A stretch of DNA of 64,000 nt from DAOTXS01 sp034435055 (GCA_034435055.1 DAOTXS010000040.1:124001-188000), one strand, 5' to 3'. Numbered from the stretch's first letter, positions 32,449 to 41,257 are shown. Numbers and translations: made by a program. Notes: a model not told the origin generated them from the sequence alone.

Positions 32449-33354
32449 ATGGAAGTTTTTCTCCAACTGATTATCACCGGCTTGATGGTCGGTAGTATTT
32501 ATGCGCTCGTCGCGTTGGGCTGGACGCTGATCTACAAATCATCCGGCGTGCTTAACTTGTCGATGGGTGAATTGACGCTGATTGGCGCGTACGTTTCGCT
32601 CACGTTCTATCAATGGGGTTTACCGTTTCCGCTCGCGTTACTCCTCACGCTCATCGTCGGCTTGATTCTGGGTCTCATCGTCGAGCGCGTGTTCTTGCGT
32701 CCGCTCATCGGCGAGTCGGTGCTGACGGTGATTATGGTGACGGTTGGGATTTCATTTTTGTTGAAAGGCATTCTGGGTTTCATCTTTGGCACTGACACGA
32801 TGGTGTTCAGCCCGCCGGTTTTTCCGGCTGAGCCGGTGCAGTTTGGCACGATTGTCATCGGTCAGGTGTACATTTGGAGTTTCGTTGCGGCGTTGGCGTT
32901 GCTCGTCGTTTTCGTCGCATTCTTCAAGTACACGCGCTGGGGCTTGGCAATGCAAGCGACTGCCGATGACGAAATGGCGGCGTTATCCATCGGCATCAGC
33001 GCAAAATTGGTTTACGCGCTCGCTTGGGCGATTGCGTTTATGGCGGCAGGTGTCGGCGGCGCATTGCTGGGAAATATCAACGGTGTGAATGTTTCGGTAG
33101 GGCATTTGGGTTTGCTTGTTTTGCCGGCAGTGGTGATGGGCGGATTGAATTCGGTGCCCGGCGCGATTGCCGGGGGATTGATCGTCGGCTTGCTCCAAAA
33201 TCTTGCCGGTGGTTATCTCGATAACTTGACGATTGCCGGCATCAACGTGATTCCCGGCGGTGCGAAAGATGTATTTCCGTTCGTCGTGATGACGATTGCG
33301 TTACTGTTCAAGCCGTACGGGTTGTTCGGGTGGCAGAGGATCGAACGCGTCTAG
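32449..33354 (+). CDS. livH: ABC transporter permease (LivH-like)
   Basis: A 301-residue inner-membrane permease with about eight TM helices. It shows the LivH N-terminus (LQLIITGLMVGSIYALVALG), GVLNLSMGELTLIGAY, and the cytoplasmic coupling loop MQATADDEMAALSIGIS. ATG 32449 is chosen over an upstream frame that reads through the word repeat. It pairs with LivM to form the channel. Confidence 0.94.
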   Translation: MEVFLQLIITGLMVGSIYALVALGWTLIYKSSGVLNLSMGELTLIGAYVSLTFYQWGLPFPLALLLTLIVGLILGLIVERVFLRPLIGESVLTVIMVTVGISFLLKGILGFIFGTDTMVFSPPVFPAEPVQFGTIVIGQVYIWSFVAALALLVVFVAFFKYTRWGLAMQATADDEMAALSIGISAKLVYALAWAIAFMAAGVGGALLGNINGVNVSVGHLGLLVLPAVVMGGLNSVPGAIAGGLIVGLLQNLAGGYLDNLTIAGINVIPGGAKDVFPFVVMTIALLFKPYGLFGWQRIERV

Positions 33355-33356
33355 TT

Positions 33357-33423
33357 CCATCTTTTCCTTCATTTCCCTTCTGGTATGGAAATGCGGGAAA
33401 CGAGGGAAATAAAGGAATTTTGC
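33357..33423. repeat. Self-complementary TTCCTTCATTTCCC word repeat
   Basis: TTTCCTTCATTTCCCTTC is answered by GGGAAACGAGGGAAATAAAGG in the livH-livM gap. Confidence 0.6.
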
Positions 33424-33436
33424 TGGAGTCATTTGA

Positions 33437-34531
33437 GTGTCGACAATGCGTCTTCCTTCCGGTGTATATCACGAAAACTACAAACAAGATCACGCGTGGT
33501 GGCAAACGCGATTCGTTTGGTTGCGGATGCTGGGATTGTTGGCGATTCTGTTCGTTGTTTTTCCGCAACTTGCCGGCGGCTATGAACTCTCGGTGGCGAA
33601 TCGCATTGGGTACACAATTTTGTGCGCGCTCGGCGTGCAATTGCTGATCGGTTTTGCGGGACAAGTCACGCTGGGGCATATGGCATTCGTTGCGATTGGC
33701 GCGTACACGTCCGCGATCTTTACGCTGAATGTGAATCAAGCGTTTCCGATTTTCAAAGACCTTGGGCTGTCGTACCCGATCAGTATGATTTTTGCGATGA
33801 TCGTCGCCGGGCTGTGGAGTATGTTGTTCGGTTTGCCGTCCGCGCGCGTTAAAGGTTTCTACCTGATTATGACGACGATGGCGGCGCAATTTATCACCGT
33901 CGATTTCATCATCACGCATTACATCAGTCGCGTGGGTGATCGCGGTGTGTCGTTCTCGCTTCCGCCCGGCACGATTCGATTTGGACCCTGGGATATTCGC
34001 ACTGATTTGGAACAGTACTATCTGATGGTCATCCTGGTTGTTATCGGAATCGTCTTCATCGGCAATTTGATGCGGACGCGAATTGGGCGCGCGTGGATTG
34101 CAATCCGCGACAACGACATCGCCGCCGAAGTGTTGGGCGTCAACGTTGTGCGCTACAAATTGCTCGCGTTCTTTATCGCTGGCGCGTTGGCGGGCGCGGC
34201 GGGCGCGTATGCGAATGCTGTGTCGTTCACTGTCAGCCCGGAACAATTTGGGTTCGGCGAATCGTTGTGGCTGGTTGGCGTCGTACTGATTGGGGGCATC
34301 GGCAGTAATTACGGGACGGTGTTCGGAGCAATTTACTTGACGCTCATCGCCGAACTGGTGCAACCAACACTCAAGGCGATTTTGCCTGACCTCGCGCTCA
34401 AAACCTCGTACGTCAAAGATATGATTTTTGGTTTATCGATCATTATCTTTTTGTTGCTCGAACCCAAGGGATTGGCGTATCGTTGGTCGCGCATCAAAGA
34501 TTATATTCACCTGTGGCCCTTTTCGTATTGA
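33437..34531 (+). CDS. livM: ABC transporter permease (LivM-like)
   Basis: A 364-residue permease with eight to ten TM helices. Family motifs are AGQVTLGHMAFVAIGAY, RVKGFYLIMTTMAAQFI and the coupling loop AIRDNDIAAEVLGVNV. The start is GTG 33437, nine bases after GGAG; ATG 33446 is the alternative. It forms the translocation pore with LivH. Confidence 0.94.
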   Translation: MSTMRLPSGVYHENYKQDHAWWQTRFVWLRMLGLLAILFVVFPQLAGGYELSVANRIGYTILCALGVQLLIGFAGQVTLGHMAFVAIGAYTSAIFTLNVNQAFPIFKDLGLSYPISMIFAMIVAGLWSMLFGLPSARVKGFYLIMTTMAAQFITVDFIITHYISRVGDRGVSFSLPPGTIRFGPWDIRTDLEQYYLMVILVVIGIVFIGNLMRTRIGRAWIAIRDNDIAAEVLGVNVVRYKLLAFFIAGALAGAAGAYANAVSFTVSPEQFGFGESLWLVGVVLIGGIGSNYGTVFGAIYLTLIAELVQPTLKAILPDLALKTSYVKDMIFGLSIIIFLLLEPKGLAYRWSRIKDYIHLWPFSY

Positions 34532-34540
34532 TTTCGGACT

Positions 34541-34621
34541 GTCATTGCGAGGAGTGAATTTTGCGACGAAGCAATCTCGCAAATGTCCTTTGAAAGATTG
34601 CTTCGCTTCGCTCGCAATGAC
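34541..34621. repeat. GTCATTGCGAG palindromic element, copy 5
   Basis: An 81-bp copy with intact ends lies between livM and the substrate-binding protein gene. Confidence 0.9.
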
Positions 34622-34713
34622 ACAGAGTGTTTGTAGGAGGTGGAGAACTGAATCGATTTTATTTTCAGGACATTCGAACGATGGCTGAGTCAATCTCCAA
34701 AGGAGGGAAGATT

Positions 34714-35994
34714 ATGAACTATCGAAAAGTGATGTTCGTTTTGCTCGTGGCTCTTGGCTTGATGCTTGCCGCGTGTAGCGGTAGCGGACAACCCGCCGCG
34801 CAACCCACAGCGGTGGTCACCAGCAAAGGCGAAATCAACCTCGGCTCGTTGAACGATCTCACCGGCGCAACCTCGGACGTGGGCAAAGATTACGCGCTCG
34901 GCGTTCAGGAAGCGGTCAAGTGGATCAACGAGAATGGCGGCATCAACGGCAAGACGATCAAATTGTTCCAGTACGATTACGGCTATCGTGTTCCCGAAGC
35001 ACAGACGACGTACAAACGTTTCCGCGATTTCGATAAAGTCGTCGCGGTGTTGGGCTGGGGCACGGGCGATACTTCCGCGCTGTCGCCGACGATCAATCAG
35101 GACAAGATGCCGTACGTCTCGGCATCGTACGCCGGCGAATTAACCGATCCCGCCAAGACGCCGTACAATTTGTTTGCCGCACCCGATTACTCGACTTCAG
35201 CGCGCGCCGCGTTGACCGTTTGGTTCGAAGAAGTGTGGAAGAAAGACCCGCGCTTTGCGTCCGAACAATCGAGTAAACCGCGCGTGGTGATGTTCTATCA
35301 AAAGTCGTCGCCGTACTCCAGCGCGCCGATCAAAGCGTTGAAAGAGCAAGCCGCGTTGCTTGGATTTGAAGTCGGTCCCGATCAGGATGTGGGGTTGACC
35401 GCGCTCGATACGAAATCGCAAGTGCTCGCCGCGAAAGATTTCAAACCGCACGTCGTCTGGCACGGCAACACGACCAACTCGGTGGCGACGGCGTTGAAAG
35501 ATGCGAAAGCGTTGGGTCTCGGCGCGGATCATCTCGTCAACACGTACGGTTATGACGAAAACTTGCCCAAGCTCGCCGGCGATGCGGCGGAAGGTGTGAT
35601 GGGCATCGGCGTTGCCGCGTTTTACGGCGAGAATGTGAAATTTATGGACACCGTCGTTGCCTCGGCGAAAAAGTACAACCCGAACACGCCACAGGAATCG
35701 CGCTTGATCCACACTGTTAAAGCGTGGGCAAACGTCCTGGTCTTGCGCGAAGCGATGACGCGCGCGGACAAAGCCGGCAAGTTGAACGGCGAAGGTATTC
35801 GCGCCGCAATCGAGGAACTCCGAGATTTCGATATTGGCTTGGGCGTTCCGCCGTTGACGTGGACATCGTCCGATCATCGTCCGACGAGCCAGGTTCGGAT
35901 TTATCAGATCAAGGGCGGCAAATTCAATTTGCTCAAACAGATTGACTTGAAAGCCAAGTATCCGAACGATTGGCCCAAGTGGATTGGTTACTAA
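34714..35994 (+). CDS. ABC transporter substrate-binding lipoprotein (LivK-like)
   Basis: A 426-residue periplasmic-type binding protein (Peripla_BP_6). The signal peptide ends in lipobox MLAACSG, so it is membrane-anchored. Next come the typical INLGSLNDLTGATSDVGKDY start, AVKWINENGGINGKTIKL, and GWGTGDTSALSPTINQDKMP. It captures the solute for LivHMGF. ATG 34714 follows the strong Shine-Dalgarno AAAGGAGGG. The family also binds aromatic and short-chain acids, which would suit the operon's acyl-CoA ligase. Confidence 0.92.
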   Translation: MNYRKVMFVLLVALGLMLAACSGSGQPAAQPTAVVTSKGEINLGSLNDLTGATSDVGKDYALGVQEAVKWINENGGINGKTIKLFQYDYGYRVPEAQTTYKRFRDFDKVVAVLGWGTGDTSALSPTINQDKMPYVSASYAGELTDPAKTPYNLFAAPDYSTSARAALTVWFEEVWKKDPRFASEQSSKPRVVMFYQKSSPYSSAPIKALKEQAALLGFEVGPDQDVGLTALDTKSQVLAAKDFKPHVVWHGNTTNSVATALKDAKALGLGADHLVNTYGYDENLPKLAGDAAEGVMGIGVAAFYGENVKFMDTVVASAKKYNPNTPQESRLIHTVKAWANVLVLREAMTRADKAGKLNGEGIRAAIEELRDFDIGLGVPPLTWTSSDHRPTSQVRIYQIKGGKFNLLKQIDLKAKYPNDWPKWIGY

Positions 35995-36039
35995 ATCAGT
36001 TGTCGGTAGTCAGTTGCCAGATTTTAGGTTTCTGACTAC

Positions 36040-36140
36040 TAGATAACATTCACAATAGTTTGCAAACGCAATATCTTGGTGTGGAAACCTGATGGTGAAC
36101 GCAAAATGTAGTGTACGCGTCTTATTGTGAATGTTATCTA
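36040..36140. mobile_element. Putative 101-bp MITE with 18-bp perfect inverted ends
   Basis: TAGATAACATTCACAATA (36040-36057) is perfectly inverted at 36123-36140. Read as a TA-flanked element, the inverted repeats are 16 bp (GATAACATTCACAATA) with a TA duplication. The interior has no coding capacity. Flanking sequence joins into the TGACTACTGAACCC word found at 14580, as if the element had landed in that repeat. Confidence 0.6.
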
Positions 36141-36159
36141 CTGAACCCTGACTATTGCA

Positions 36160-36963
36160 ATGAACAACGGCAACATTCTCAATCTCAACAACATCGAAGT
36201 GATGTACCACGAAGTCATCCTCGTGCTCAAGGGTGTTTCGCTCAGCGTGCCGAACGGCGGGATCGTCGCTTTGCTTGGCGCGAATGGTGCGGGCAAAAGC
36301 ACGACGCTCAAGGCGATCTCTGGTTTGCTCAAGCACGAGAATGGTCGCGTCACCGATGGTTCGATCGAGTTCTTGGGCAATCGCATCGACCGCAAATCCG
36401 CCGAAGAAATTTCTCGGACGGGCATCATTCAGGTGATCGAAGGCCGGCGTGTTTTTGAACACCTCACCGTCGAAGAGAATATCAAGGTCGGTGCGCACCT
36501 TAGTAGCGCCAAATTGAAAGACGGCATCGACAAAGTGTACACGTACTTTCCGCGACTCAAAACGCTCCGCGACCGCACGGCGGGGTTTTGTAGCGGCGGC
36601 GAGCAACAAATGCTGGTGATGGGACGCGCTCTGATGGCAAGTCCGAAACTGATGTTGCTCGATGAACCGTCGATGGGTTTGGCACCGTTGCTCATTAAAG
36701 AGATTTTTGAAATCATCACCCGTCTGAACAGCGATGAGAAATTGCCGATTCTGCTCGTCGAGCAAAATGTCAAACTCGCGTTGACGGTGGCAGGGTACGG
36801 TTATGTGCTGGAAAGTGGGCGCGTCGTAATGGATGGTTCGGCGGAGAAATTGCGCGACAATCCCGACATCAAAGAGTTTTATCTCGGCTTGACCGATCTG
36901 GGGACGCGCAAGAGTTTCCGCGAGGTCAAGCATTACAAACGCCGCAAACGCTGGCTGACTTGA
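36160..36963 (+). CDS. livF: Branched-chain amino acid-type ABC transporter ATPase (LivF-like)
   Basis: A 267-residue ATPase. Walker A is GANGAGKSTTL, the signature is FCSGGEQQMLVMGRALM, Walker B is LMLLDEPSMGLAP, and VEQNVKLAL is the H-loop region typical of LivF. A short basic tail (KHYKRRKRWLT) follows. It completes the importer. The start ATG has no clear Shine-Dalgarno, and the upstream 165 bp are occupied by word repeats and the putative MITE, so linkage to the operon may be disturbed. Confidence 0.93.
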   Translation: MNNGNILNLNNIEVMYHEVILVLKGVSLSVPNGGIVALLGANGAGKSTTLKAISGLLKHENGRVTDGSIEFLGNRIDRKSAEEISRTGIIQVIEGRRVFEHLTVEENIKVGAHLSSAKLKDGIDKVYTYFPRLKTLRDRTAGFCSGGEQQMLVMGRALMASPKLMLLDEPSMGLAPLLIKEIFEIITRLNSDEKLPILLVEQNVKLALTVAGYGYVLESGRVVMDGSAEKLRDNPDIKEFYLGLTDLGTRKSFREVKHYKRRKRWLT

Positions 36964-37024
36964 TTTCAGATTTAAGATTGCCGATTTCAATACGCTTGAT
37001 TCATAAATCTGAAATTTGAAATTA
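36964..37024. repeat. AT-rich self-complementary word repeat
   Basis: TTTCAGATTTAAGATTGCCG is answered by ATAAATCTGAAATTTGAAATT between livF and the lipoprotein gene. Confidence 0.5.
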
Positions 37025-37042
37025 ATGGAGGGAGGAGCACAA

Positions 37043-37693
37043 ATGAAACGACTGTTAGTTTTAATGAGCTTGCTCGTCGCGGTAGGGGTGAGCGGTTGCG
37101 CGACGGCTACGCCTGCGCCGGTGGAATTGAAAAATCCAACATTCACACTGAACCAAGTGCAAGTGCAAAGTTATTTTCCGCCGCCCTGGTCCACTTGGCC
37201 CGGCGCAATTCCGACACCCACACCGCCGCCGGCGGGCACACCCGCCGCGCAGTACGTCCCGTTCCCGGCGACAATTAGCGTCCCGTTGGTGCTAGGATTT
37301 GTTTGGGATATAAACAATCCGAACGATGCGCCGGTCATGCTGGAGCAAATGAAGTTCACCGTCGAATTCGAAGCCGCGCCGTCTGCCGCCAACGAATATT
37401 TCGCACTCGCAACGCCAATCGTGTACGAAAAGCAATCGATTCCCGGCAAAGCGACGAACCAGGTGCGCGCAGTCGTCGTCTTGGATTCGGCAGTGGTCCC
37501 CGGCAACTTGGCGGTGACGAGCGGTCAACGGATGGGCGCGCTGAAATTATCTGGCGCAACGCTCATCAAAGATTGGTGGGCGAACATTGGCGATTTCAAG
37601 TTCGGCATCAAAGCGACCAGCGGTACGGCGGATATGGTGGTGGGTGGCGCGAAAAAAGTGGTAACGTTTGAAGGTAAGTTTCCAAATAAATGA
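37043..37693 (+). CDS. Predicted lipoprotein, beta-rich (LEA14-like)
   Basis: A 216-residue protein. The signal peptide ends in lipobox GVSGCAT. A Pro-rich insert (TPTPPPAGTPA) lies in the first third, then a beta-rich domain containing GFVWDINNPNDAPVMLEQ-type strands (NPNDAPVMLEQMKFTVE), similar in style to LEA14/WHy domains. Function unknown. ATG 37043 follows GGAGGGAGGAG. It may be transcribed with the liv genes. Confidence 0.75.
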   Translation: MKRLLVLMSLLVAVGVSGCATATPAPVELKNPTFTLNQVQVQSYFPPPWSTWPGAIPTPTPPPAGTPAAQYVPFPATISVPLVLGFVWDINNPNDAPVMLEQMKFTVEFEAAPSAANEYFALATPIVYEKQSIPGKATNQVRAVVVLDSAVVPGNLAVTSGQRMGALKLSGATLIKDWWANIGDFKFGIKATSGTADMVVGGAKKVVTFEGKFPNK

Positions 37694-37697
37694 AACA

Positions 37698-37724
37698 GTA
37701 GGGGCGGGGACACTCCGCCCCTAC
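37698..37724. repeat. GC-rich stem-loop after the lipoprotein gene
   Basis: Ten-base perfect arms GTAGGGGCGG and CCGCCCCTAC enclose a 7-nt loop, 5 bp after the stop. There is no T-run, so this may be an mRNA 3' end stabiliser or another dispersed palindrome rather than a terminator. Confidence 0.6.
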
Positions 37725-37738
37725 AACTTCGATTATGC

Positions 37739-37933
37739 CTGACAAACGTTCCCTCGAAGATTTTTACCGTCGGTGAAACGGCGGTATTTTCGCGTACATT
37801 CGCGGAGGATGAGACGCGCGGTTGGGCGCGGATGGAAATGCGCGGGACCAATCAATCGAATGAGATGGTCGTGTGAGGCGAAGCGCGCGGCTACCCGGCG
37901 CGATTTCGTGATCGTGTGAAAGCACAACCCTGA
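37739..37933 (+). pseudogene. Decayed MaoC-like hydratase remnant
   Basis: In one frame this stretch reads IFTVGETAVFSRTFAEDETR, the start of a MaoC/hot-dog hydratase, then jumps to MEMRGTNQSNEMVV, which resembles the C-terminal strand, followed by TGA and GEARGYPARF in the same frame. The middle, including the expected Asp/His active-site helix, is missing. There is no start codon or ribosome site. I read it as an internally deleted relic. The rest of the 339-bp gap holds only the 37698 stem-loop. Confidence 0.55.
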
Positions 37934-38032
37934 TCGATTGTGCGTCGCGCGATTTTGCATTCTAACCCCGTTTGCGATATAGTAAGAGTAGACAGTTATC
38001 TCGATTAAATAAACTCATTGCGGAGGTGTGTT

Positions 38033-38716
38033 ATGCTAGTGCGTGAACGAATGACGGCGAATCCGGTGGTCGTTCAACCGGAAACGTCGTTCGATGAGGC
38101 GTTTCAACTTTTGCGCGAAAAGAAAATCCGCCGGTTGCCGGTGGTTGATAAAAATGGCAATCTGGTTGGCATCGTCGTCGAAAAAGATTTGTTGCGCGTC
38201 TCGCCGTCGCCGGCGACATCGTTGAGCATTTTCGAAATTCATGGCTTGCTCGCCAAGTTGCAAATCAAAGACGTGATGACCAAGCGCGTCATCACCGTTG
38301 GCGAGGATTGTCCACTGGAAGAAGCCGCGCGGATCATGGTCGAACACAAGATTGGTTCGCTGCCGATTCTGCGCGACAAAAAAGTGGTTGGCATCATCAC
38401 CGAGACGGACGTGTTCAAAGTGATGACCGAGGCGCTGGGCGCGAGTTGCACGCAATGTCTGCGCGCGACCGTGCGCGTGCCGGAAGAAAAGGGCGAGCTG
38501 GCGAAGATCGCAAGCGAAATCGCTAAACTGGGCGGTAACATCGTTTCTGTTGTAACGTTCGGCTTGAGCGATCCATCGCATCGCGAAATCACACTCAAGG
38601 TCGTTGGCATCAAACGTGAAGATTTTCAAGGCGTGTTCCAACGCACCAACGCCCAAGTGATCGATTTGCGCGACGCGGGCGCGCCGTATCAACCGCTGTT
38701 GGTTTCGTCGCGATAA
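38033..38716 (+). CDS. CBS-pair and ACT domain protein
   Basis: A 227-residue cytoplasmic regulator. Two CBS motifs are present (about 7-60, ending LVGIVVEKDLL; and 82-135, ending VVGIITETDVF). A C-terminal ACT-like domain (about 145-210) contains VRVPEEKGELAKIASEIAKLGGN (motif VPEEKGELAKIA). Similar to AcuB-type proteins that sense adenine nucleotides or amino acids. ATG 38033 follows GGAGGTG. It is monocistronic as far as can be seen. Confidence 0.9.
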   Translation: MLVRERMTANPVVVQPETSFDEAFQLLREKKIRRLPVVDKNGNLVGIVVEKDLLRVSPSPATSLSIFEIHGLLAKLQIKDVMTKRVITVGEDCPLEEAARIMVEHKIGSLPILRDKKVVGIITETDVFKVMTEALGASCTQCLRATVRVPEEKGELAKIASEIAKLGGNIVSVVTFGLSDPSHREITLKVVGIKREDFQGVFQRTNAQVIDLRDAGAPYQPLLVSSR

Positions 38717-38810
38717 GTTTGTTATCCTGGTCAAAGAGTCAGGTAGTTTCGTCATCATCGATGGCGGGACTATCTGATTATTTTTGCAATAGACTTTGCG
38801 AAATAAAAAA

Positions 38811-38846
38811 TCTCACCGCAAAGACGCGGGCGTCTTTGCGGTAAAG
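38811..38846. repeat. Short arm-repeat fragment upstream of lepA
   Basis: TCACCGCAAAGACGC and GCGTCTTTGCGGTAAA form a 36-bp palindrome whose ends match the GxxExxY arm family (TCACCGC ... GCGGTAAA). It could also act as a hairpin at the end of the CBS-ACT transcript. Confidence 0.5.
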
Positions 38847-38904
38847 TTATTCCGCATCAAGTCGAATAAAAGTATGTGCGGTTTTAGGATTCCTTTTGGG
38901 TTTA

Positions 38905-38913
38905 TGGTATAAT
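38905..38913 (+). promoter_or_regulatory. Extended -10 promoter of lepA, probably leaderless
   Basis: TGGTATAAT (perfect extended -10, 38905-38913) ends eight bases before the lepA ATG. The predicted start lies at the codon itself, and no Shine-Dalgarno is present. Confidence 0.55.
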
Positions 38914-38921
38914 GCGCGGCG

Positions 38922-40724
38922 ATGGATCAATCCCGCATTCGCAATCTGTGTATCATCGCACACGTCGATCACGGCAAGTCCACGCTGACCGACCGCTTGC
39001 TCGAATTTACCGGCACGCTTCAAAAACGCGAGATGGTCGAGCAGGTGATGGATCAAATGGATTTGGAGCGCGAAAAGGGCATCACGATCAAAGCGAAAGC
39101 CGTGCGAATGTTGTATCACGCGCGAGACGGTAACGAGTACGAACTCAATTTGATCGACACGCCCGGTCACGTCGATTTCACGTACGAAGTGTCGCGCGCG
39201 CTCGCCGCGTGCGAAGGCGCGGTGCTCGTCGTCGATGCCACGCAAGGTATCGAAGCGCAAACGCTGGCGAATCTTTACCTTGCACTCGATCACAACCTCA
39301 CGATTGTTCCCGTCGTCAATAAAATCGATTTGCCGTCCGCGCGCACTGATGAAGTGGCGCACGAAGTCGAACGCTTGCTCAGTGTGCCGAACGATCAGGT
39401 GATTCGCGCGTCCGCCAAAGTTGGCACCGGCACGGCAGAAATTCTCGAAGCGATTGTCGAAAAAATTCCGCCGCCGGTCGGCGACACGACGTTGCCTTTG
39501 CGCGCGCTCATCTTCGATTCCAAGTACGATCCGTACAAAGGCGTCGTGGCGTACATCCGGGTCGTGGATGGCGAGTTACCCAAGAATCAAAAATTGAAAT
39601 TGATGTCGTCCGGGTTGGAAGTGGACGCGCTCGAAGTTGGCGTGTTCCGTCCCAAGATGATCGCGAGCGAAACGCTCACCGCCGGCGAAGTGGGGTACGT
39701 GGCGACCGGACTCAAAAACGTGCGCGACATTCAAGTGGGCGACACGATCACGCGCGTCGATAAACCGGCAACCGACCCGTTGCCCGGCTATCGACCCGCC
39801 AAGCCGATGGTCTTTGCCGGCTTTTATCCGGTCGAGACGAACGATTATCCGCTCTTGCGCGATGCGCTCGACAAGTTGAAACTGAACGATGCCTCGTTGA
39901 CGTACGATCCTGAAACATCGGCGGCGTTGGGTTTCGGTTTTCGCTGTGGCTTTCTGGGACTCTTGCATATGGAAATCGTGCAAGAGCGTTTGGAGCGTGA
40001 GTACGATTTAAACCTCATCGCGACCGCGCCGAGTGTCGAGTATCATGTTTTGAAAACCAGCGGCGACGTGATCACCGTCGATAATCCGGCGGAAATGCCG
40101 AGCGCGGAAGAGATCGCGGAAATCGAAGAGCCGTGGATGCACATTCAAGTTTTTACGCCCAAAGAGTACATCGGGACGATTATGGATTTGACCATTGCGC
40201 GGCGCGGCACCTTCGACAAGATGGAATATCTCGACGAACAACGCGTGATGCTGACGTATTTCATCCCGCTGTCGGAACTCATCATCGATTTTTACGATCA
40301 ACTGAAATCGCGGACGCGTGGGTACGCCTCGCTCGATTATGCGTTCGGCGATTATCGCGTGAGCGATTTGGTCAAGATGAATATTCTCGTGAACGATGAG
40401 CCGGTTGATGCGCTGTCGATGATCGTGCACAAGGATCACGCGTACCCGCGCGGCGCGGCGTTGTGTAAAAAATTGAAAGAGGTCATCCCGCAACAATTAT
40501 TTCCCGTGCCAATTCAAGCCGCGATTGGCGGGCGCATCATCGCGCGCGAGACGATTCGCGCGTTGCGCAAAGATGTCTTGGCAAAATGTTACGGCGGTGA
40601 TATTACGCGTAAACGCAAACTGCTCGAAAAACAAAAGGAAGGCAAGAAACGAATGAAGCGTTTCGGCTCGGTCGAAATTCCGCAAGATGCATTTATGGCC
40701 GTGTTGAAACTGGGAGAGGAATAA
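38922..40724 (+). CDS. lepA: Elongation factor 4 (LepA) GTPase
   Basis: A 600-residue ribosome-associated GTPase proposed to remobilise stalled or mispositioned ribosomes. G1 is AHVDHGKST, G3 is DTPGHVDF, G4 is NKIDLPSA. The LepA-specific C-terminal domain ends KCYGGDITRKRKLLEKQKEG and VEIPQDAFMAVLK, which separates it from TypA and EF-G. Length matches the family exactly. The promoter sits immediately upstream. Confidence 0.97.
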   Translation: MDQSRIRNLCIIAHVDHGKSTLTDRLLEFTGTLQKREMVEQVMDQMDLEREKGITIKAKAVRMLYHARDGNEYELNLIDTPGHVDFTYEVSRALAACEGAVLVVDATQGIEAQTLANLYLALDHNLTIVPVVNKIDLPSARTDEVAHEVERLLSVPNDQVIRASAKVGTGTAEILEAIVEKIPPPVGDTTLPLRALIFDSKYDPYKGVVAYIRVVDGELPKNQKLKLMSSGLEVDALEVGVFRPKMIASETLTAGEVGYVATGLKNVRDIQVGDTITRVDKPATDPLPGYRPAKPMVFAGFYPVETNDYPLLRDALDKLKLNDASLTYDPETSAALGFGFRCGFLGLLHMEIVQERLEREYDLNLIATAPSVEYHVLKTSGDVITVDNPAEMPSAEEIAEIEEPWMHIQVFTPKEYIGTIMDLTIARRGTFDKMEYLDEQRVMLTYFIPLSELIIDFYDQLKSRTRGYASLDYAFGDYRVSDLVKMNILVNDEPVDALSMIVHKDHAYPRGAALCKKLKEVIPQQLFPVPIQAAIGGRIIARETIRALRKDVLAKCYGGDITRKRKLLEKQKEGKKRMKRFGSVEIPQDAFMAVLKLGEE

Positions 40725-40734
40725 TTTCGATTTT

Positions 40735-40818
40735 GTCATTGCGAGGAGTGGTTTCGACGACGAAGCAATCTCCAAAGTACTTTGGGGATTGCTTCGTCCC
40801 TGCGAGGCTCGCAATGAC
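40735..40818. repeat. GTCATTGCGAG palindromic element, copy 6
   Basis: An 84-bp copy with intact ends lies between lepA and the OsmC-like gene. It supplies a spurious N-terminal extension (about 33 codons) to the latter's frame. Confidence 0.9.
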
Positions 40819-40831
40819 ACAACGGAGTCGT

Positions 40832-41257
40832 ATGGCGCAAGGAACCGTAACTGCAAAATGGGTTGAGGGCGGCATGTTTGTCGGCGTCGATTCGCGCGGT
40901 TATCCGATGGTGGTCGGCGTTTCAAACGATCATGGTTCGAAATGGCTGGGCGCGAAAGCATCCGATTTGCTTTTGCTCGGCGTGGCAACGTGCTCCGGCG
41001 TGGATGTTGCCGATATTTTGCGCAAGCAACGCCAGCCGTTGACGGCGTTAGAAGTCCAAGTAACCGGCAATCAAGACGATGATCCGCCGTGGAAGTTTAC
41101 CCAAATTCACATCGAGTATTTGGTGCGCGGCAAAAATCTGAATGAAGCGTTGGTCAAGCGCGCGATTGAACTCTCGGAAGAAAAATATTGTTCCGTGATC
41201 GCATCAGTGCGTCCGCACGTTGACATCACTACGCAGTATCGCATCGAGGAAGCATGA
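40832..41257 (+). CDS. OsmC-like peroxiredoxin-fold protein
   Basis: A 141-residue OsmC/Ohr-family protein. The first redox Cys is in GVATCSGVDVADILRK and the second in EKYCSVIASVRPHV, spaced as in OsmC proteins that reduce organic hydroperoxides or related thiols. ATG 40832 with ACGGAG upstream is preferred because the longer frame is repeat-derived. It overlaps the next gene by 4 bp (ATGA), so the two are translationally coupled. Confidence 0.9.
   Translation: MAQGTVTAKWVEGGMFVGVDSRGYPMVVGVSNDHGSKWLGAKASDLLLLGVATCSGVDVADILRKQRQPLTALEVQVTGNQDDDPPWKFTQIHIEYLVRGKNLNEALVKRAIELSEEKYCSVIASVRPHVDITTQYRIEEA

Noticed and set aside
33308..34363. 351-codon minus-strand frame opposite livM
   Set aside because: An antisense shadow of a clearly conserved permease; composition is typical of reversed high-GC coding DNA.
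37737..37780. Start of a new gene at the ATG near 37735
   Set aside because: That frame stops after about 13 codons; the recognisable hydratase remnant is in a different frame.
38922..40724. TypA/BipA assignment
   Set aside because: The C-terminal GGDITRKRKLLEKQKEG signature is specific to LepA.
40733..40831. Upstream extension of the OsmC-like protein by 33 residues
   Set aside because: The segment is entirely a GTCATTGCGAG element; ATG 40832 has ACGGAG upstream.
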